In this document: positions 8,702-16,795 of the stretch, one piece after another
Layout of the letters: every line of letters starts with the position of its first letter
How positions within the stretch are numbered: position 1 is the stretch's first letter
Assembly (NCBI GenBank): GCA_947499935.1
Contig: CANMQH010000026.1
Coordinates: forward strand, 1-45,592
Source: an uncultured Algibacter sp.
Lineage (GTDB): Bacteria; Bacteroidota; Bacteroidia; Flavobacteriales; Flavobacteriaceae
DNA: 45,592 bases
Direction: 5' to 3'
Notes under the pieces: generated by a model
Database searches by the model: none
Seen by the model: the letters and a program-made list of their open reading frames with translations, nothing else
What the model was told of the DNA's origin: nothing
Translations under genes and position numbers: made by a program

Positions 8702-10924
8702 TTAAGCAGACAACTCTTTAGCATTAATTTTTTCAGTTTCTGCAATATCAAATTCTGAAAGCGGAAAGCTTAAATCGAATTTAGTACCCACACGCTTTTC
8801 TGAAGATACTTCTATAGTACCTCCATTCATTTTTATAAAACGGTATACTAAACTTAAACCTAAACCTGCGCCCTTCTCACCTTTTGTTCCTGTACTAGAG
8901 GTTTTGGTTTCTAGCGAAAATATATCTTTTAATTGCTCTTTATCCATACCGACTCCAGTATCGATAATGGAGCATTTAAGAGTATTTATTTCTCTGTTTA
9001 TGCCTAATCTAATAGTACCATTATCAGTATATTTTAAGGCATTGCCTATTAAATTTCTAAATATAATATGAAATGCGCCTTTATCCATATTCATGGCTAT
9101 TTCTTCATCATTTATGATACTTATTTTAGTGTTTTTAAATTCGGCTTGTTGCAAAAAATTTGCTTTTATAGATTCTAACTCATTATTTACATAAAGTAAT
9201 TCGGGGTTCATTTTATAACCATTCATTTGTTCTAAAGACCAATTGAGTAAATTATCTAACATATTAGATAACCCTTCTGAGTTTTTTTGTAATTCTTGAG
9301 AAAACACAATGGTTTTATCATAATCCTTATTTTCTATGTAGTGTTCTAAAATTTTTCCAGAACGTTGAAAAGGTATTATCATACCTCGCAAATCGTGCGC
9401 AATAATAGAAAACAACCTATTCTTTACTTTGTTGGTATTTCCTAATTCTTCTTTTTGTTTTTTTAACTTTCTAAATAACCAGAAACCAATAATTAATAAC
9501 GATAACAATACTATGGCTGCGAAAAAATAATAACGTTGTTTAGCTTTTGCTTCTTTAACTAATTGTTGCTGCTCTGTTTTCTCTTTATCTAATTTTACTA
9601 TTTGCAACTCTTTATTTTTAGTATCATATTGTTTTTCTAGATTAGCTACTTGGGTTTTTACTTTTTCATTAGAGATTGAATCTTCAATTTTGTAATGTTC
9701 TCGTAAATATTTAATAGCTTTTGATGGTTGACCGATAGCTTCGTAATATTCACTATGCAATCTATTAGAAGTCGACTTATACATTAACAATCCAGACTTA
9801 TTTGCCTTTTCTTCAAGAGTTTTAAGAAATATCTTTGCTTTTTGATAATTTTTTTTAGCCAAATAAAGATTAATCATGCCTTGTATTGTCGTTGTCTTCA
9901 ATAAGTCATCTGATTTCTTTGATGTATTAGCTTTTAATGAATTTGAGTAAGATTTTTCATAATAAAACTCTGCTTTATCATAATCTTTAAGATATCTAAA
10001 ATAAGTAGAAGCCTTATCTTCATATGCACTTCCTAATATGCCATAATTTTTAGCTTTTTTAGCTTTTGAAATAGCGGAATCTATTGAAATCATGGCTTTA
10101 TCTATCCTTTTTAAAGATAATTGAGATGAAGACATTCTTGCATAAACAAGCATTGTTACAAAATCATTACCAGATTTTTTAGCGGCTTCTAGTGCTTTTT
10201 TGAAATACTTTAAAGCAGTTTCATCTTGATTCAATCTCGTATAACAAGATGCTATCATGATATACTGATTTTCTAAACCTATTCCATTCTCAGATTGCTT
10301 CGCTCCACTTAGAAAACTTTTAATTGCGTTTTCATAATCTGATATTCTCATCAAATATGTACCTTTATTATGATACCCATTTTGAATAAAAGGTTTGTTT
10401 TTTATTTTTTGTGAAAATGCTATTGCAGAATCCATTAAACTTATGGAGTTATCATAATCAGAATTAATATCTGATAAATAGGCTTGTGCTTGAAAATATA
10501 AGTTCCAATCTTTATTATTAGGTGTATCTTGTAATGCTATTTTTGCCTTTATTAATAAGTCCTTAGCTTCTGAAATCTTATTTAATTCAGCCAAAAAATA
10601 AGATTTTCTTAAATATGCTGTTATTAATATTTTATTTAAGTTTAATTCTTTACATATTTTAATTGCACTATTTAAATTAGATATCGTCGAATCATTTTTC
10701 TGCTGATCTTGATATAATATACCATTAGACAAATAAATACTAGCCTTACATTTTAAATCTACATTATCAAGCATTTTATAATTATACTCAAGAGACCTTT
10801 TAAAATTTCTCATTGTATCATTACTAGTCTTCCACTCTTCGCAATAATCTTTTTCACTCTGGGCAAATAAACTAAAATGCATAAAACAGATTATAGTAAA
10901 AGAAACTAGAGAACAACTTTTCAT
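8702..10924 (-). CDS. TPR-repeat sensor histidine kinase (copy 2)
   Basis: Also exactly 740 residues and with the same layout as its downstream neighbour: signal peptide beginning MKSCSLV, periplasmic TPR-like repeats (about 30-415), one transmembrane helix near 465-486, H box IIAHDLRG, N box FRNLIGNALKYT, G1 DTGVGM and G2 GAGLGLSL. The two genes lie in tandem at an offset of 2281 bases. Leader, signal peptide and kinase core are nearly identical even at DNA level, but the TPR sensor shares little with copy 1. This indicates duplication followed by sensor divergence, or repeated gene conversion of the ends. The same output domain with different sensors suggests two inputs feeding one response regulator (inference). 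Confidence 0.9.
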   Translation of the reverse strand: MKSCSLVSFTIICFMHFSLFAQSEKDYCEEWKTSNDTMRNFKRSLEYNYKMLDNVDLKCKASIYLSNGILYQDQQKNDSTISNLNSAIKICKELNLNKILITAYLRKSYFLAELNKISEAKDLLIKAKIALQDTPNNKDWNLYFQAQAYLSDINSDYDNSISLMDSAIAFSQKIKNKPFIQNGYHNKGTYLMRISDYENAIKSFLSGAKQSENGIGLENQYIMIASCYTRLNQDETALKYFKKALEAAKKSGNDFVTMLVYARMSSSQLSLKRIDKAMISIDSAISKAKKAKNYGILGSAYEDKASTYFRYLKDYDKAEFYYEKSYSNSLKANTSKKSDDLLKTTTIQGMINLYLAKKNYQKAKIFLKTLEEKANKSGLLMYKSTSNRLHSEYYEAIGQPSKAIKYLREHYKIEDSISNEKVKTQVANLEKQYDTKNKELQIVKLDKEKTEQQQLVKEAKAKQRYYFFAAIVLLSLLIIGFWLFRKLKKQKEELGNTNKVKNRLFSIIAHDLRGMIIPFQRSGKILEHYIENKDYDKTIVFSQELQKNSEGLSNMLDNLLNWSLEQMNGYKMNPELLYVNNELESIKANFLQQAEFKNTKISIINDEEIAMNMDKGAFHIIFRNLIGNALKYTDNGTIRLGINREINTLKCSIIDTGVGMDKEQLKDIFSLETKTSSTGTKGEKGAGLGLSLVYRFIKMNGGTIEVSSEKRVGTKFDLSFPLSEFDIAETEKINAKELSA

Positions 10925-10946
10925 ATGGATTGAATTTAAACAATCT

Positions 10947-10954
10947 CAAAAGTA
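10947..10954 (-). promoter_or_regulatory. -7 box of kinase copy 2
   Basis: TACTTTTG on the minus strand, 23 bases before the start codon and identical in position to that of copy 1. The sequence further upstream differs between the copies. Confidence 0.5.
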
Positions 10955-11075
10955 GTTAAAACTCCACACTTTAATAAATTTCTATTTCAAGTACCTAAGG
11001 CTATTCTTTAATTATGTGCTTTTTGATTGATAAATACAACCATTTATATACGTTCTAAATATCTTGTTAAACTAT

Positions 11076-11103
11076 AAAACCACTAAAAGTTTTTAGTGGT
11101 TTT
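11076..11103 (-). terminator. Perfect 13-bp hairpin terminator after lipoprotein copy 1
   Basis: AAAACCACTAAAA and TTTTAGTGGTTTT pair perfectly around a two-base GT spacer, so the real loop is larger once end pairs open. The symmetric stem could act in both directions. It lies about 120 bases past the stop codon. The rest of 10925-11226 shows no gene. Confidence 0.65.
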
Positions 11104-11226
11104 AAGAAAATAAACCTTTGAATAAATTTTTTTTAGACTAAAGACAAACTCGTTTATTAATCCAAAAAAAACTTTAAATAGTAAATATCTAATAGCCTAT
11201 TTTAGACAAAGGTTTAATATAAAGCT

Positions 11227-11670
11227 CTATTCACCTACAAATTCTGTAAGGTTGTTATCTACAGTTAAATCTACAACAAGTCTTTCATCACCAGAAGTTT
11301 CTATAATTATACCTTCACTAGTATCATCAGGATTAACATAAACATAATCTCCACCTACTAAAATAAATGTAATACCCGATATACTTGGCACGCCATCGCT
11401 AAAAGTAATTGTATAATTACTACTCGATCCAGAAATAGTAGCTGTTGAACTTACAGATTCTATTTCATCTCCAGTTGAAGGTGTGTAAGATAAAATGCCT
11501 GTATAAGTAGTTACTTTGTTAGCTGGCAAAGCTACGCCAGTAATAGCTCCATTTGTATCATCTTCGTTATTATTATCATCATCACCACTACAAGATGACA
11601 TATTAAATATTAAGCTAAGAATTAATAAAGATTTTAAAATTGTAGATAAATTTGTTTTTAATGTTTTCAT
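11227..11670 (-). CDS. Small lipoprotein, tandem copy 1
   Basis: 147 residues. An SPII signal peptide (lipobox NMSSCSGDD) is followed by an acidic DDDNNNEDD tether, which in Bacteroidota resembles a lipoprotein export signal to the cell surface. The mature part is about 110 residues rich in Thr, Ser, Ile and Val, predicted to be all beta (TYTGILSYTPSTGDE, ATISGSSSNYTITFSDG). I recognise no family. It is about 80% identical to the copy at 12119-12559, and the duplication covers 889 bp including promoter, operator and a LytTR gene stub. The promoter at 11708-11795 carries the 21-bp repeats, so the gene is probably a target of a LytTR-like regulator. Confidence 0.85.
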   Translation of the reverse strand: MKTLKTNLSTILKSLLILSLIFNMSSCSGDDDNNNEDDTNGAITGVALPANKVTTYTGILSYTPSTGDEIESVSSTATISGSSSNYTITFSDGVPSISGITFILVGGDYVYVNPDDTSEGIIIETSGDERLVVDLTVDNNLTEFVGE

Positions 11671-11707
11671 AATGTTTAAGTTTTAAAGTTTTGGATTAAA
11701 TGTTCAT

Positions 11708-11795
11708 CAAAAATAGATACAACGATTATGAAAAAATTAGAAATGTATTCGAGTAACGTATTGTTGTGGATGAATAACGAATAATTAGGGATAAA
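11708..11795 (-). promoter_or_regulatory. Promoter and 21-bp-phased repeats, lipoprotein copy 1
   Basis: The minus-strand -7 box TATTTTTG is at 11708-11715. Repeats GTATTCGAG (11745-11753), GTGGATGAA (11766-11774) and AGGGATAAA (11787-11795) are 21 bp apart, the nearest 30 bp from the -7 box. The central repeat matches that at 6362 exactly; the first is the most diverged. Confidence 0.6.
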
Positions 11796-11801
11796 TTTAT
11801 T

Positions 11802-11906
11802 TTAAAGCACTTTAAGTCTTTTGTAAACAGAATTTTTATAGGTCCTGCCTAGAGGAATATTGTGTTCTTTAATTTCTATAGATTGGGTGCCTTCGTTAAA
11901 AATCAT
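11802..11906 (-). pseudogene. 3' stub of a LytTR response-regulator gene, copy 1
   Basis: A minus-strand frame of 34 codons reads EGTQSIEIKEHNIPLGRTYK then NSVYKRLKVL and stop. The IPLGRTYK...RL pattern is that of the very C-terminus of LytTR DNA-binding domains. No upstream LytTR sequence remains. The stop codon lies 7 bases from the operator repeats, so the ancestral arrangement was a regulator gene just upstream of the lipoprotein gene. Confidence 0.6.
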
Positions 11907-12007
11907 CAACTTTTTTACAATTAATAATATAAGTCATGTGAGTTTGTATAAATTGCTCGTGAGTTAACAATTATTATCAACTAATAATGGAATCGTAATA
12001 TGTATAA

Positions 12008-12041
12008 AACCACTAGAAACTTTTACAAGTTTTTAGTGGTT
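12008..12041 (-). terminator. 15-bp hairpin terminator after lipoprotein copy 2
   Basis: Arms 12008-12022 and 12027-12041 pair with one wobble around a 4-base loop. The core CCACTA/TAGTGG matches the hairpin at 11076-11103. It lies about 80 bases past the stop codon of copy 2. Confidence 0.65.
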
Positions 12042-12118
12042 AAAAAATAATCGTTAGATTGAATATTGATGCCTTATAATTAATCTAAAATTCTCTCTTA
12101 AATGCATAATAATTTATA

Positions 12119-12559
12119 TTATGCTGTAAATTCTATAATATTGTTATCTACAGTTAAACCTATAGAAAGCCCTACATTATCAGTAGTATTTATAATTACA
12201 CCTTCACTATCATCTTCAGGATTAACATAAACATAATTCCCATCTACTAAAACAAATGTAATACCCGATATACTTGGCACACCATCACTAAAAGAAATTG
12301 TATAATTGCTACTAGACCCAGAAATAGTTGCTGTTGAATTTGTAGATTCTATTTCATCTCCTGTAGAGGGCGTATAAGATAAAAAGCCTGTATAGGTAGT
12401 TATTAATCGTGCTGGCAAAGCTACTCCAGTAATAGCTCCATTTGTATCATCATCGTTATTATTATCATCATCACCACTACAAGATGACATATTAAATATT
12501 AAACCAAGAATTAATAAAGATTTTAAAATTGCAGATAAACTTGTTTTTAATGTTTTCAT
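12119..12559 (-). CDS. Small lipoprotein, tandem copy 2
   Basis: 146 residues, paralogue of the downstream copy at 11227. It has the same lipobox (NMSSCSGDD), an acidic DDDNNNDDD tether and the beta-rich mature domain (TYTGFLSYTPSTGDE, ATISGSSSNYTISFSDG). The last 30 residues differ most (DNVGLSIGLTVDNNIIEFTA here). Family unknown. The conserved reading frame and mostly conservative substitutions between the copies argue that both are expressed proteins. Its upstream region repeats the -7 box, triple repeat and LytTR stub at a constant 889-bp offset. Confidence 0.85.
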   Translation of the reverse strand: MKTLKTSLSAILKSLLILGLIFNMSSCSGDDDNNNDDDTNGAITGVALPARLITTYTGFLSYTPSTGDEIESTNSTATISGSSSNYTISFSDGVPSISGITFVLVDGNYVYVNPEDDSEGVIINTTDNVGLSIGLTVDNNIIEFTA

Positions 12560-12596
12560 AATGTTTAAGTTTTAAAGTTTTGGATTAAATGTTTAC

Positions 12597-12684
12597 CAAA
12601 AATAAATACAACGATTATGAAAAAATGAGAAATGTATTCGAGCAACGTATTGTTGTGGACAAATAACGAATAATTAGGGCTAAA
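12597..12684 (-). promoter_or_regulatory. Promoter and 21-bp-phased repeats, lipoprotein copy 2
   Basis: The minus-strand -7 box TATTTTTG is at 12597-12604. Repeats GTATTCGAG (12634-12642), GTGGACAAA (12655-12663) and AGGGCTAAA (12676-12684) keep the 21-bp period and the 30-bp distance to the -7 box. Differences from copy 1 fall mostly outside the GGA core. Confidence 0.6.
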
Positions 12685-12690
12685 TGTATT

Positions 12691-12801
12691 TTAAAGCATT
12701 TTTAGTCTTTTATATACAGAATCTTTGTAAGTTCTGCCTAGAGGTATGTTGTGCCCTTTAATTTCTATAGATTGGGTGCCTTCGTAAAAAGCATCAACCA
12801 T
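12691..12801 (-). pseudogene. 3' stub of a LytTR response-regulator gene, copy 2
   Basis: A 36-codon frame VDAFYEGTQSIEIKGHNIPL followed by GRTYKDSVYKRLKML and stop. It aligns with the stub at 11802-11906. Immediately upstream the frame is closed, so this is only the end of a LytTR domain, apparently carried along when the lipoprotein unit was duplicated. Bases 12802-12995 hold nothing I can identify. Confidence 0.6.
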
Positions 12802-12995
12802 TATTGACCATATTACCAATTATATTATAGTAATTATTTTAAGTTATTGAATTTACTACCATCTAATTTATAATAAAACTCTTAATTCGTTAACAACTAC
12901 TGCATAATTATAAGCATAAAAATCAATTTTAATCTTTAGCCATATTTCTGGGTTTCAGGACTAGATTTTTAAGACGCATTACTGTTATTATATTC

Positions 12996-13517
12996 TCAAT
13001 CTAAATAACGCTCTCTTATAATGTTAGTATGATGAATTTCATGCCCTAAGATTATAAATGCCGCTGCTCTAGCCGACAAATCTGTTCCATTGGCTTTTCC
13101 TATACTTTTTAAATCTTTATCTGTGAAACTTTTTAATAAGACTATAAAATTTAAACGTACGGCTTTATATTCTTCTAATAAATTTTCGATAGATTTTTTA
13201 TCTGCACCAGATGGTGTAATATAATCATCTTGTTTATAGCCCATTAAATCGGTTTTATCATGTCTGGCAATTCTAAAACAACGATACATAAAAATACGTT
13301 CTGTATCTATAATATGCTGTAATACTTCTTTAACACTCCATTTACCTTCAGCATATCTGTAATTTAGCTTATCTTCTGGAATGGATTTAAAAAAATTTAA
13401 AATATAATTTTCGCCTTGCTTAAAACCTGAGATTAACGCTATATCTTTAGGAACTTTATCAATATAATTTGAATAATATGAATCGTGTTCTGTCTGTTTT
13501 AAATCTGATACTTTCAT
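12996..13517 (-). CDS. DinB-family (YfiT-like) four-helix protein
   Basis: 173 residues with the DinB/YfiT pattern: an N-terminal helix, then YRYAEGKWSVKEVLQHIIDTE with a metal-ligand-type histidine, and a C-terminal GHEIHHTNIIRERYL helix supplying further histidines. Members bind a divalent metal; several act as thiol-dependent transferases or hydrolases (bacillithiol S-transferases in other phyla), but the substrate here is unknown. The start codon lies 19 bases after the ABC exporter stop on the same strand, so the two probably share a transcript. Confidence 0.85.
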   Translation of the reverse strand: MKVSDLKQTEHDSYYSNYIDKVPKDIALISGFKQGENYILNFFKSIPEDKLNYRYAEGKWSVKEVLQHIIDTERIFMYRCFRIARHDKTDLMGYKQDDYITPSGADKKSIENLLEEYKAVRLNFIVLLKSFTDKDLKSIGKANGTDLSARAAAFIILGHEIHHTNIIRERYLD

Positions 13518-13536
13518 TTTTTATTATAATTGAATA

Positions 13537-15309
13537 TTAAATTTTAGCTTGATAGGTGTATAAATCATAATATCTACCACTTTGCGCAATAAGTTCGTCG
13601 TGTGTACCTCTTTCTACAATCTTGCCTGCTTCTATGACCAAAATTTGATTTGCTTTTTTAATGGTACTTAATCGGTGGGCAATAACAATAGTAGTTCTAT
13701 CTTTAACTAATTGGTTTAAACTTTTTTGAATTAATGCTTCACTTTCGGTATCTAAATTAGAGGTTGCTTCATCTAAAATAATTATTTTAGGATTTGCTAA
13801 AATAGCACGTGCAATAGCCAAACGTTGTCGTTGCCCTCCAGAAAGTTTTACGCCTCGCTCTCCTATTAAGGTTTCTAATCCATCTTCAAACCTATCTGTA
13901 AACTCATTTACATAAGCCGCTTTAATAGCATTTTGTAATGCTTCTTCTGTCGCATTTGGCCTTGGGAACATAATATTCTCTCTAATAGTCCCTTCAAATA
14001 AAAATTCGTCTTGTAAAACTACACCCAGATAGTTTCTGTAACTATGTAGCTTTACTTTAGATATATCTTGATTATCAATAGTAATTTTACCTGATTTAGG
14101 GTTTAAAAACGTTGCAGACAATCCAGCTATAGTAGATTTACCAGAACCAGAACTTCCCACCAAAGCTGTGACTGTACCTGCAGGAGCTTTAAAATTTATG
14201 TTATGAAGTACGTCTTTACCATCATTATAAGCAAAAGAAACATCATCAAAAACAATATCACCTTTTATAGTATTTAGTTTAATGGTTCTTTCTTGATCAT
14301 CCTCTTCGGCAGTCATATTCATTAGTTCTTCTGTTCTATCTAAACCAGCTAATGCTTCGGTTAATTGACTACCAATATTGCTCATTTGCACAATGGGAGC
14401 CACCATAAATGCTAATAAAAAAGTAAATTGTAAAAAATCTCCAGGAGTTATTTCGCCTTGTATCATATAATGCCCACCAATACCCATAATACCAGTGGTT
14501 GCTAGGCCAATTAAAAACGTAGAAGAACTTGTCATAATAGCCGTTGCCGTCATACTTTTTTTAACATTTTGAAAAATATTATTTACGCCTTTTTCAAAAA
14601 TTTTATTTTCCTGTTCTTCAGCATTAAATGCTTTTATCACACGAACGCCTCCTAAGGTTTCTGTTAAACGACCTTTAACCTCAGCATTAATTTTTCCTCT
14701 ATTTCTAAAAATTGGTCGGATATATTTAAACGCTTTTAGTGCTATAATACCAAAAATAGACAAAGGCAAAAATGTAAAAAGTGTCATCCAAATATTCATT
14801 TTCAACAAAATAATTAAGGTTATAACAGCTGTAAACGTGCCACCAACTAATTGCACTAAACCTGTACCTATAAGGTTTCTAACACCCTCAACATCATTCA
14901 TAATTCTTGACACCAAAGCACCAGATTTTGTATTATCAAAAAAACTAATAGGCAACGATAAAACCTTTTTTTGCACCTGTGCTCTTAATTCACTAATTAA
15001 ATATTGAGCTTGAATACTTAAGACTTTAGTTAACAAAAACGATGTAATGGCTTGAATTAAAATAGATACAATAACAATGGTTATTACGGCGTATAATTGA
15101 TTGTAATCTTTATTTGGTACAACCTCATCAAGTAACACCTTACTTTTTAAAGGTAAAACAAAACCAGATAAACTACGAATAATTATTAATACTAAACCTA
15201 TAAAAACAATGTTACGCCTTGGCCAAATAATCGTTTTAAAAGCCTGTTTTAGAGTCACTTTAGACTTTGGTTTATCTTTACCGTTAGTTTGTTCTTTTAA
15301 ATGTCTCAT
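13537..15309 (-). CDS. ABC exporter half-transporter (ATP-binding and permease)
   Basis: 590 residues. The N-terminal membrane domain (about 30-320) has six predicted helices of type 1 exporter fold. The nucleotide-binding domain (about 350-588) has Walker A GSSGSGKST, Q-loop VVLQDEFL, signature LSGGQRQR, Walker B IIILDEAT and H-loop IAHRLST. All catalytic motifs are intact, so it should form an active homodimer in the inner membrane. MsbA-like lipid or drug export is plausible, but the substrate cannot be read from sequence. It is first in a likely two-gene unit with the DinB-family gene. A -7 box TATTTTTG lies at 15335-15342. Confidence 0.93.
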   Translation of the reverse strand: MRHLKEQTNGKDKPKSKVTLKQAFKTIIWPRRNIVFIGLVLIIIRSLSGFVLPLKSKVLLDEVVPNKDYNQLYAVITIVIVSILIQAITSFLLTKVLSIQAQYLISELRAQVQKKVLSLPISFFDNTKSGALVSRIMNDVEGVRNLIGTGLVQLVGGTFTAVITLIILLKMNIWMTLFTFLPLSIFGIIALKAFKYIRPIFRNRGKINAEVKGRLTETLGGVRVIKAFNAEEQENKIFEKGVNNIFQNVKKSMTATAIMTSSSTFLIGLATTGIMGIGGHYMIQGEITPGDFLQFTFLLAFMVAPIVQMSNIGSQLTEALAGLDRTEELMNMTAEEDDQERTIKLNTIKGDIVFDDVSFAYNDGKDVLHNINFKAPAGTVTALVGSSGSGKSTIAGLSATFLNPKSGKITIDNQDISKVKLHSYRNYLGVVLQDEFLFEGTIRENIMFPRPNATEEALQNAIKAAYVNEFTDRFEDGLETLIGERGVKLSGGQRQRLAIARAILANPKIIILDEATSNLDTESEALIQKSLNQLVKDRTTIVIAHRLSTIKKANQILVIEAGKIVERGTHDELIAQSGRYYDLYTYQAKI

Positions 15310-15334
15310 ATTATATTTAGAATACTATAATCTA

Positions 15335-15342
15335 CAAAAATA
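15335..15342 (-). promoter_or_regulatory. -7 box of the ABC exporter gene
   Basis: TATTTTTG on the minus strand, 26 bases before the start codon. No clear -33 element at the expected distance. Confidence 0.45.
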
Positions 15343-15369
15343 GGCATTCTTAACAGGATTAATAACTTA

Positions 15370-15404
15370 AAAAATTAAAAAGACCACCCATATAGAGTGG
15401 TCTT
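15370..15404 (-). terminator. Intrinsic terminator of the small basic protein gene
   Basis: Eight-bp stem AAGACCAC/GTGGTCTT (15380-15387, 15397-15404) with a 9-base loop. On the minus strand it is followed by a T-rich tract. It lies 26 bases past the stop codon of the small gene. Confidence 0.7.
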
Positions 15405-15429
15405 AAGATAAAAAACGCAAAATGGTTAG

Positions 15430-15534
15430 TTATTCTCTTTTTGCTTTTTTAGCTAGTTTTGCAGCTTTCTTCTCTTTTGGAGTTAAAACAGCTTCTTTTT
15501 TAACGTTCTTCTTTGCATCTTTTGATTTTGCCAT
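15430..15534 (-). CDS. Small Lys/Ala-rich basic protein, 34 residues
   Basis: The minus-strand frame starts MAKSKDAKKNVKKEAVLTPK and continues with a KKAAKLAKKAKRE helix. It is strongly basic and probably alpha-helical in its second half, like short histone-tail-like proteins often annotated as hypothetical in Flavobacteria. A dedicated terminator at 15370-15404 and a position between two genes on the same strand support a real gene. Function unknown; nucleic-acid binding is only suggested by composition. Confidence 0.7.
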   Translation of the reverse strand: MAKSKDAKKNVKKEAVLTPKEKKAAKLAKKAKRE

Positions 15535-15568
15535 GATTAAATATTTAAATTAAGTTATTATTTTTTTA

Positions 15569-16023
15569 TTATGATTTCAAAACAACTCTAAAACGAGCTT
15601 TTCCCTCTTCAAGATGTTTTACAGCTTTATTAACATCTTCCATTTTAAATTCTTCAACCGTTGGATAAATATCATGTCTTACACAAAACTCGAGCATTTT
15701 ACGTGTTAAGGCGATACTACCCACGGGACTACCACCTACTGATTTTTCTCCCATAATCATACTAAAAGCAGGAATTTCCATAGGTTCTAAAACCGCACCA
15801 ACGGTATGTAGTTTTCCTTGTGGCGCTAACGTAGTTAAGAAAGAATTCCAATTTAAACTTACATTGGTGGTGTTCAAAATAAAGTCTAATGACCCCGCTA
15901 TACGTTCTAAAGCTTCAGGCTTTGTAAAATCTACGTCTTCTTTCCTATATGGGGTAATTCGTATTCAAATTTTTCTAGTTTAGCACCTGCTTCCTTAGCA
16001 GCATATCCTTGTATCTTTTTCAT
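15569..16023 (-). pseudogene. Zinc-type NAD(P)-dependent alcohol dehydrogenase (YahK/AdhC-like) with a large internal deletion
   Basis: The frame from 16023 begins MKKIQGYAAKEAGAKLEKFE and YELPHIGKK, the normal N-terminus of these enzymes, then hits a stop near 15931. In another frame the sequence resumes at about 15945 with EDVDFTKPEALERIAGSLDF and runs to the normal C-terminus (GKARFRVVLKS). About 190-200 residues are missing between them, including the zinc ligands, GHE motif and Rossmann glycine motif. The junction is near 15950 and also shifts frame. The 102-codon open frame 15569-15877 is only the tail of this relic and is unlikely to make a useful protein. Confidence 0.88.
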
Positions 16024-16158
16024 GAATTATATTTTTAATTTCACATTGATAATGTAAGTAATAATTCATGCATTTCCATAGATAATAAGTTAAAAATCCT
16101 TAAATTTTAATATTCATTATTACTTATATTTACAATTAGAAACAAAAATTAAATTCTT

Positions 16159-16773
16159 ATGAAAATAATAGGTATTGGAAAAAACTACGTGAATAATAAA
16201 TCTGAAATTAGTGCATTAAAAAATGGAGCGCAACTTATTTTTATAAAGGCGGAAAGCACATTAGTAACAGATAATAAGGATATTATTTTTCCAAGTATTA
16301 CAAATACATTGCTTTATGAAGTAGAATTGGTTGCTAAAATTGGTAAACAAGGCAAAGATATTACGGAAGGTGATGCTGCATCTTATATTTCTGAAATTGG
16401 TGTTGGTATCGATTATACCGCAAAAGATGTTTTAACCGCAAGTAGAGATAACAAAGGCCCTTGGGCATTAGCTAAAGGGTTTGATGGCGCGTCGCCTATG
16501 AATGGCTTTAAGTCGGTGTCTAATTTTTCAGACTTAAATGATATAAACTTCAGTTTAAAAATAAATGGTGAGCAAAAACAAATAGGCAATACTAGTGACA
16601 TGATTTACAACTTTAGTGAAATCATTGCTTTTGTATCTAAATACATGACCTTAGAGCCTGGCGATTTAATTTTTACAGGAACACCTGCTAGCGGTGCCGG
16701 ACAAAACTTTAAGGGTGACCGTATTGAAGCTTATGTTGAAGGTGAATTATTATTAGATTTTAAACTGATATAA
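16159..16773 (+). CDS. Fumarylacetoacetate hydrolase-family protein
   Basis: 204 residues, the compact single-domain form of the family (FAHD1/YcgM-like acylpyruvate hydrolases or oxaloacetate decarboxylases). Motifs in order: MKIIGIGKNY, LLYEVELVAKIG (metal-ligand glutamates), GVGIDYTAKDVL (metal-ligand aspartate), GPWALAKGFDG, and LIFTGTPASGAG. It should cleave a C-C bond in a beta-diketo or acylpyruvate substrate using Mg2+. It is first of three plus-strand genes separated by only 22 and 12 bases (with the DUF294 regulator and exonuclease), so probably one operon facing acs. Confidence 0.9.
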   Translation: MKIIGIGKNYVNNKSEISALKNGAQLIFIKAESTLVTDNKDIIFPSITNTLLYEVELVAKIGKQGKDITEGDAASYISEIGVGIDYTAKDVLTASRDNKGPWALAKGFDGASPMNGFKSVSNFSDLNDINFSLKINGEQKQIGNTSDMIYNFSEIIAFVSKYMTLEPGDLIFTGTPASGAGQNFKGDRIEAYVEGELLLDFKLI

Positions 16774-16795
16774 AAGTAAAGATAAAGTATCTATA

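Noticed and set aside
15569-15877. 102-residue open frame as an intact small dehydrogenase-like gene
   Set aside because: It is only the C-terminal tail of a zinc alcohol dehydrogenase whose N-terminus lies upstream in another frame; catalytic and cofactor motifs are missing.
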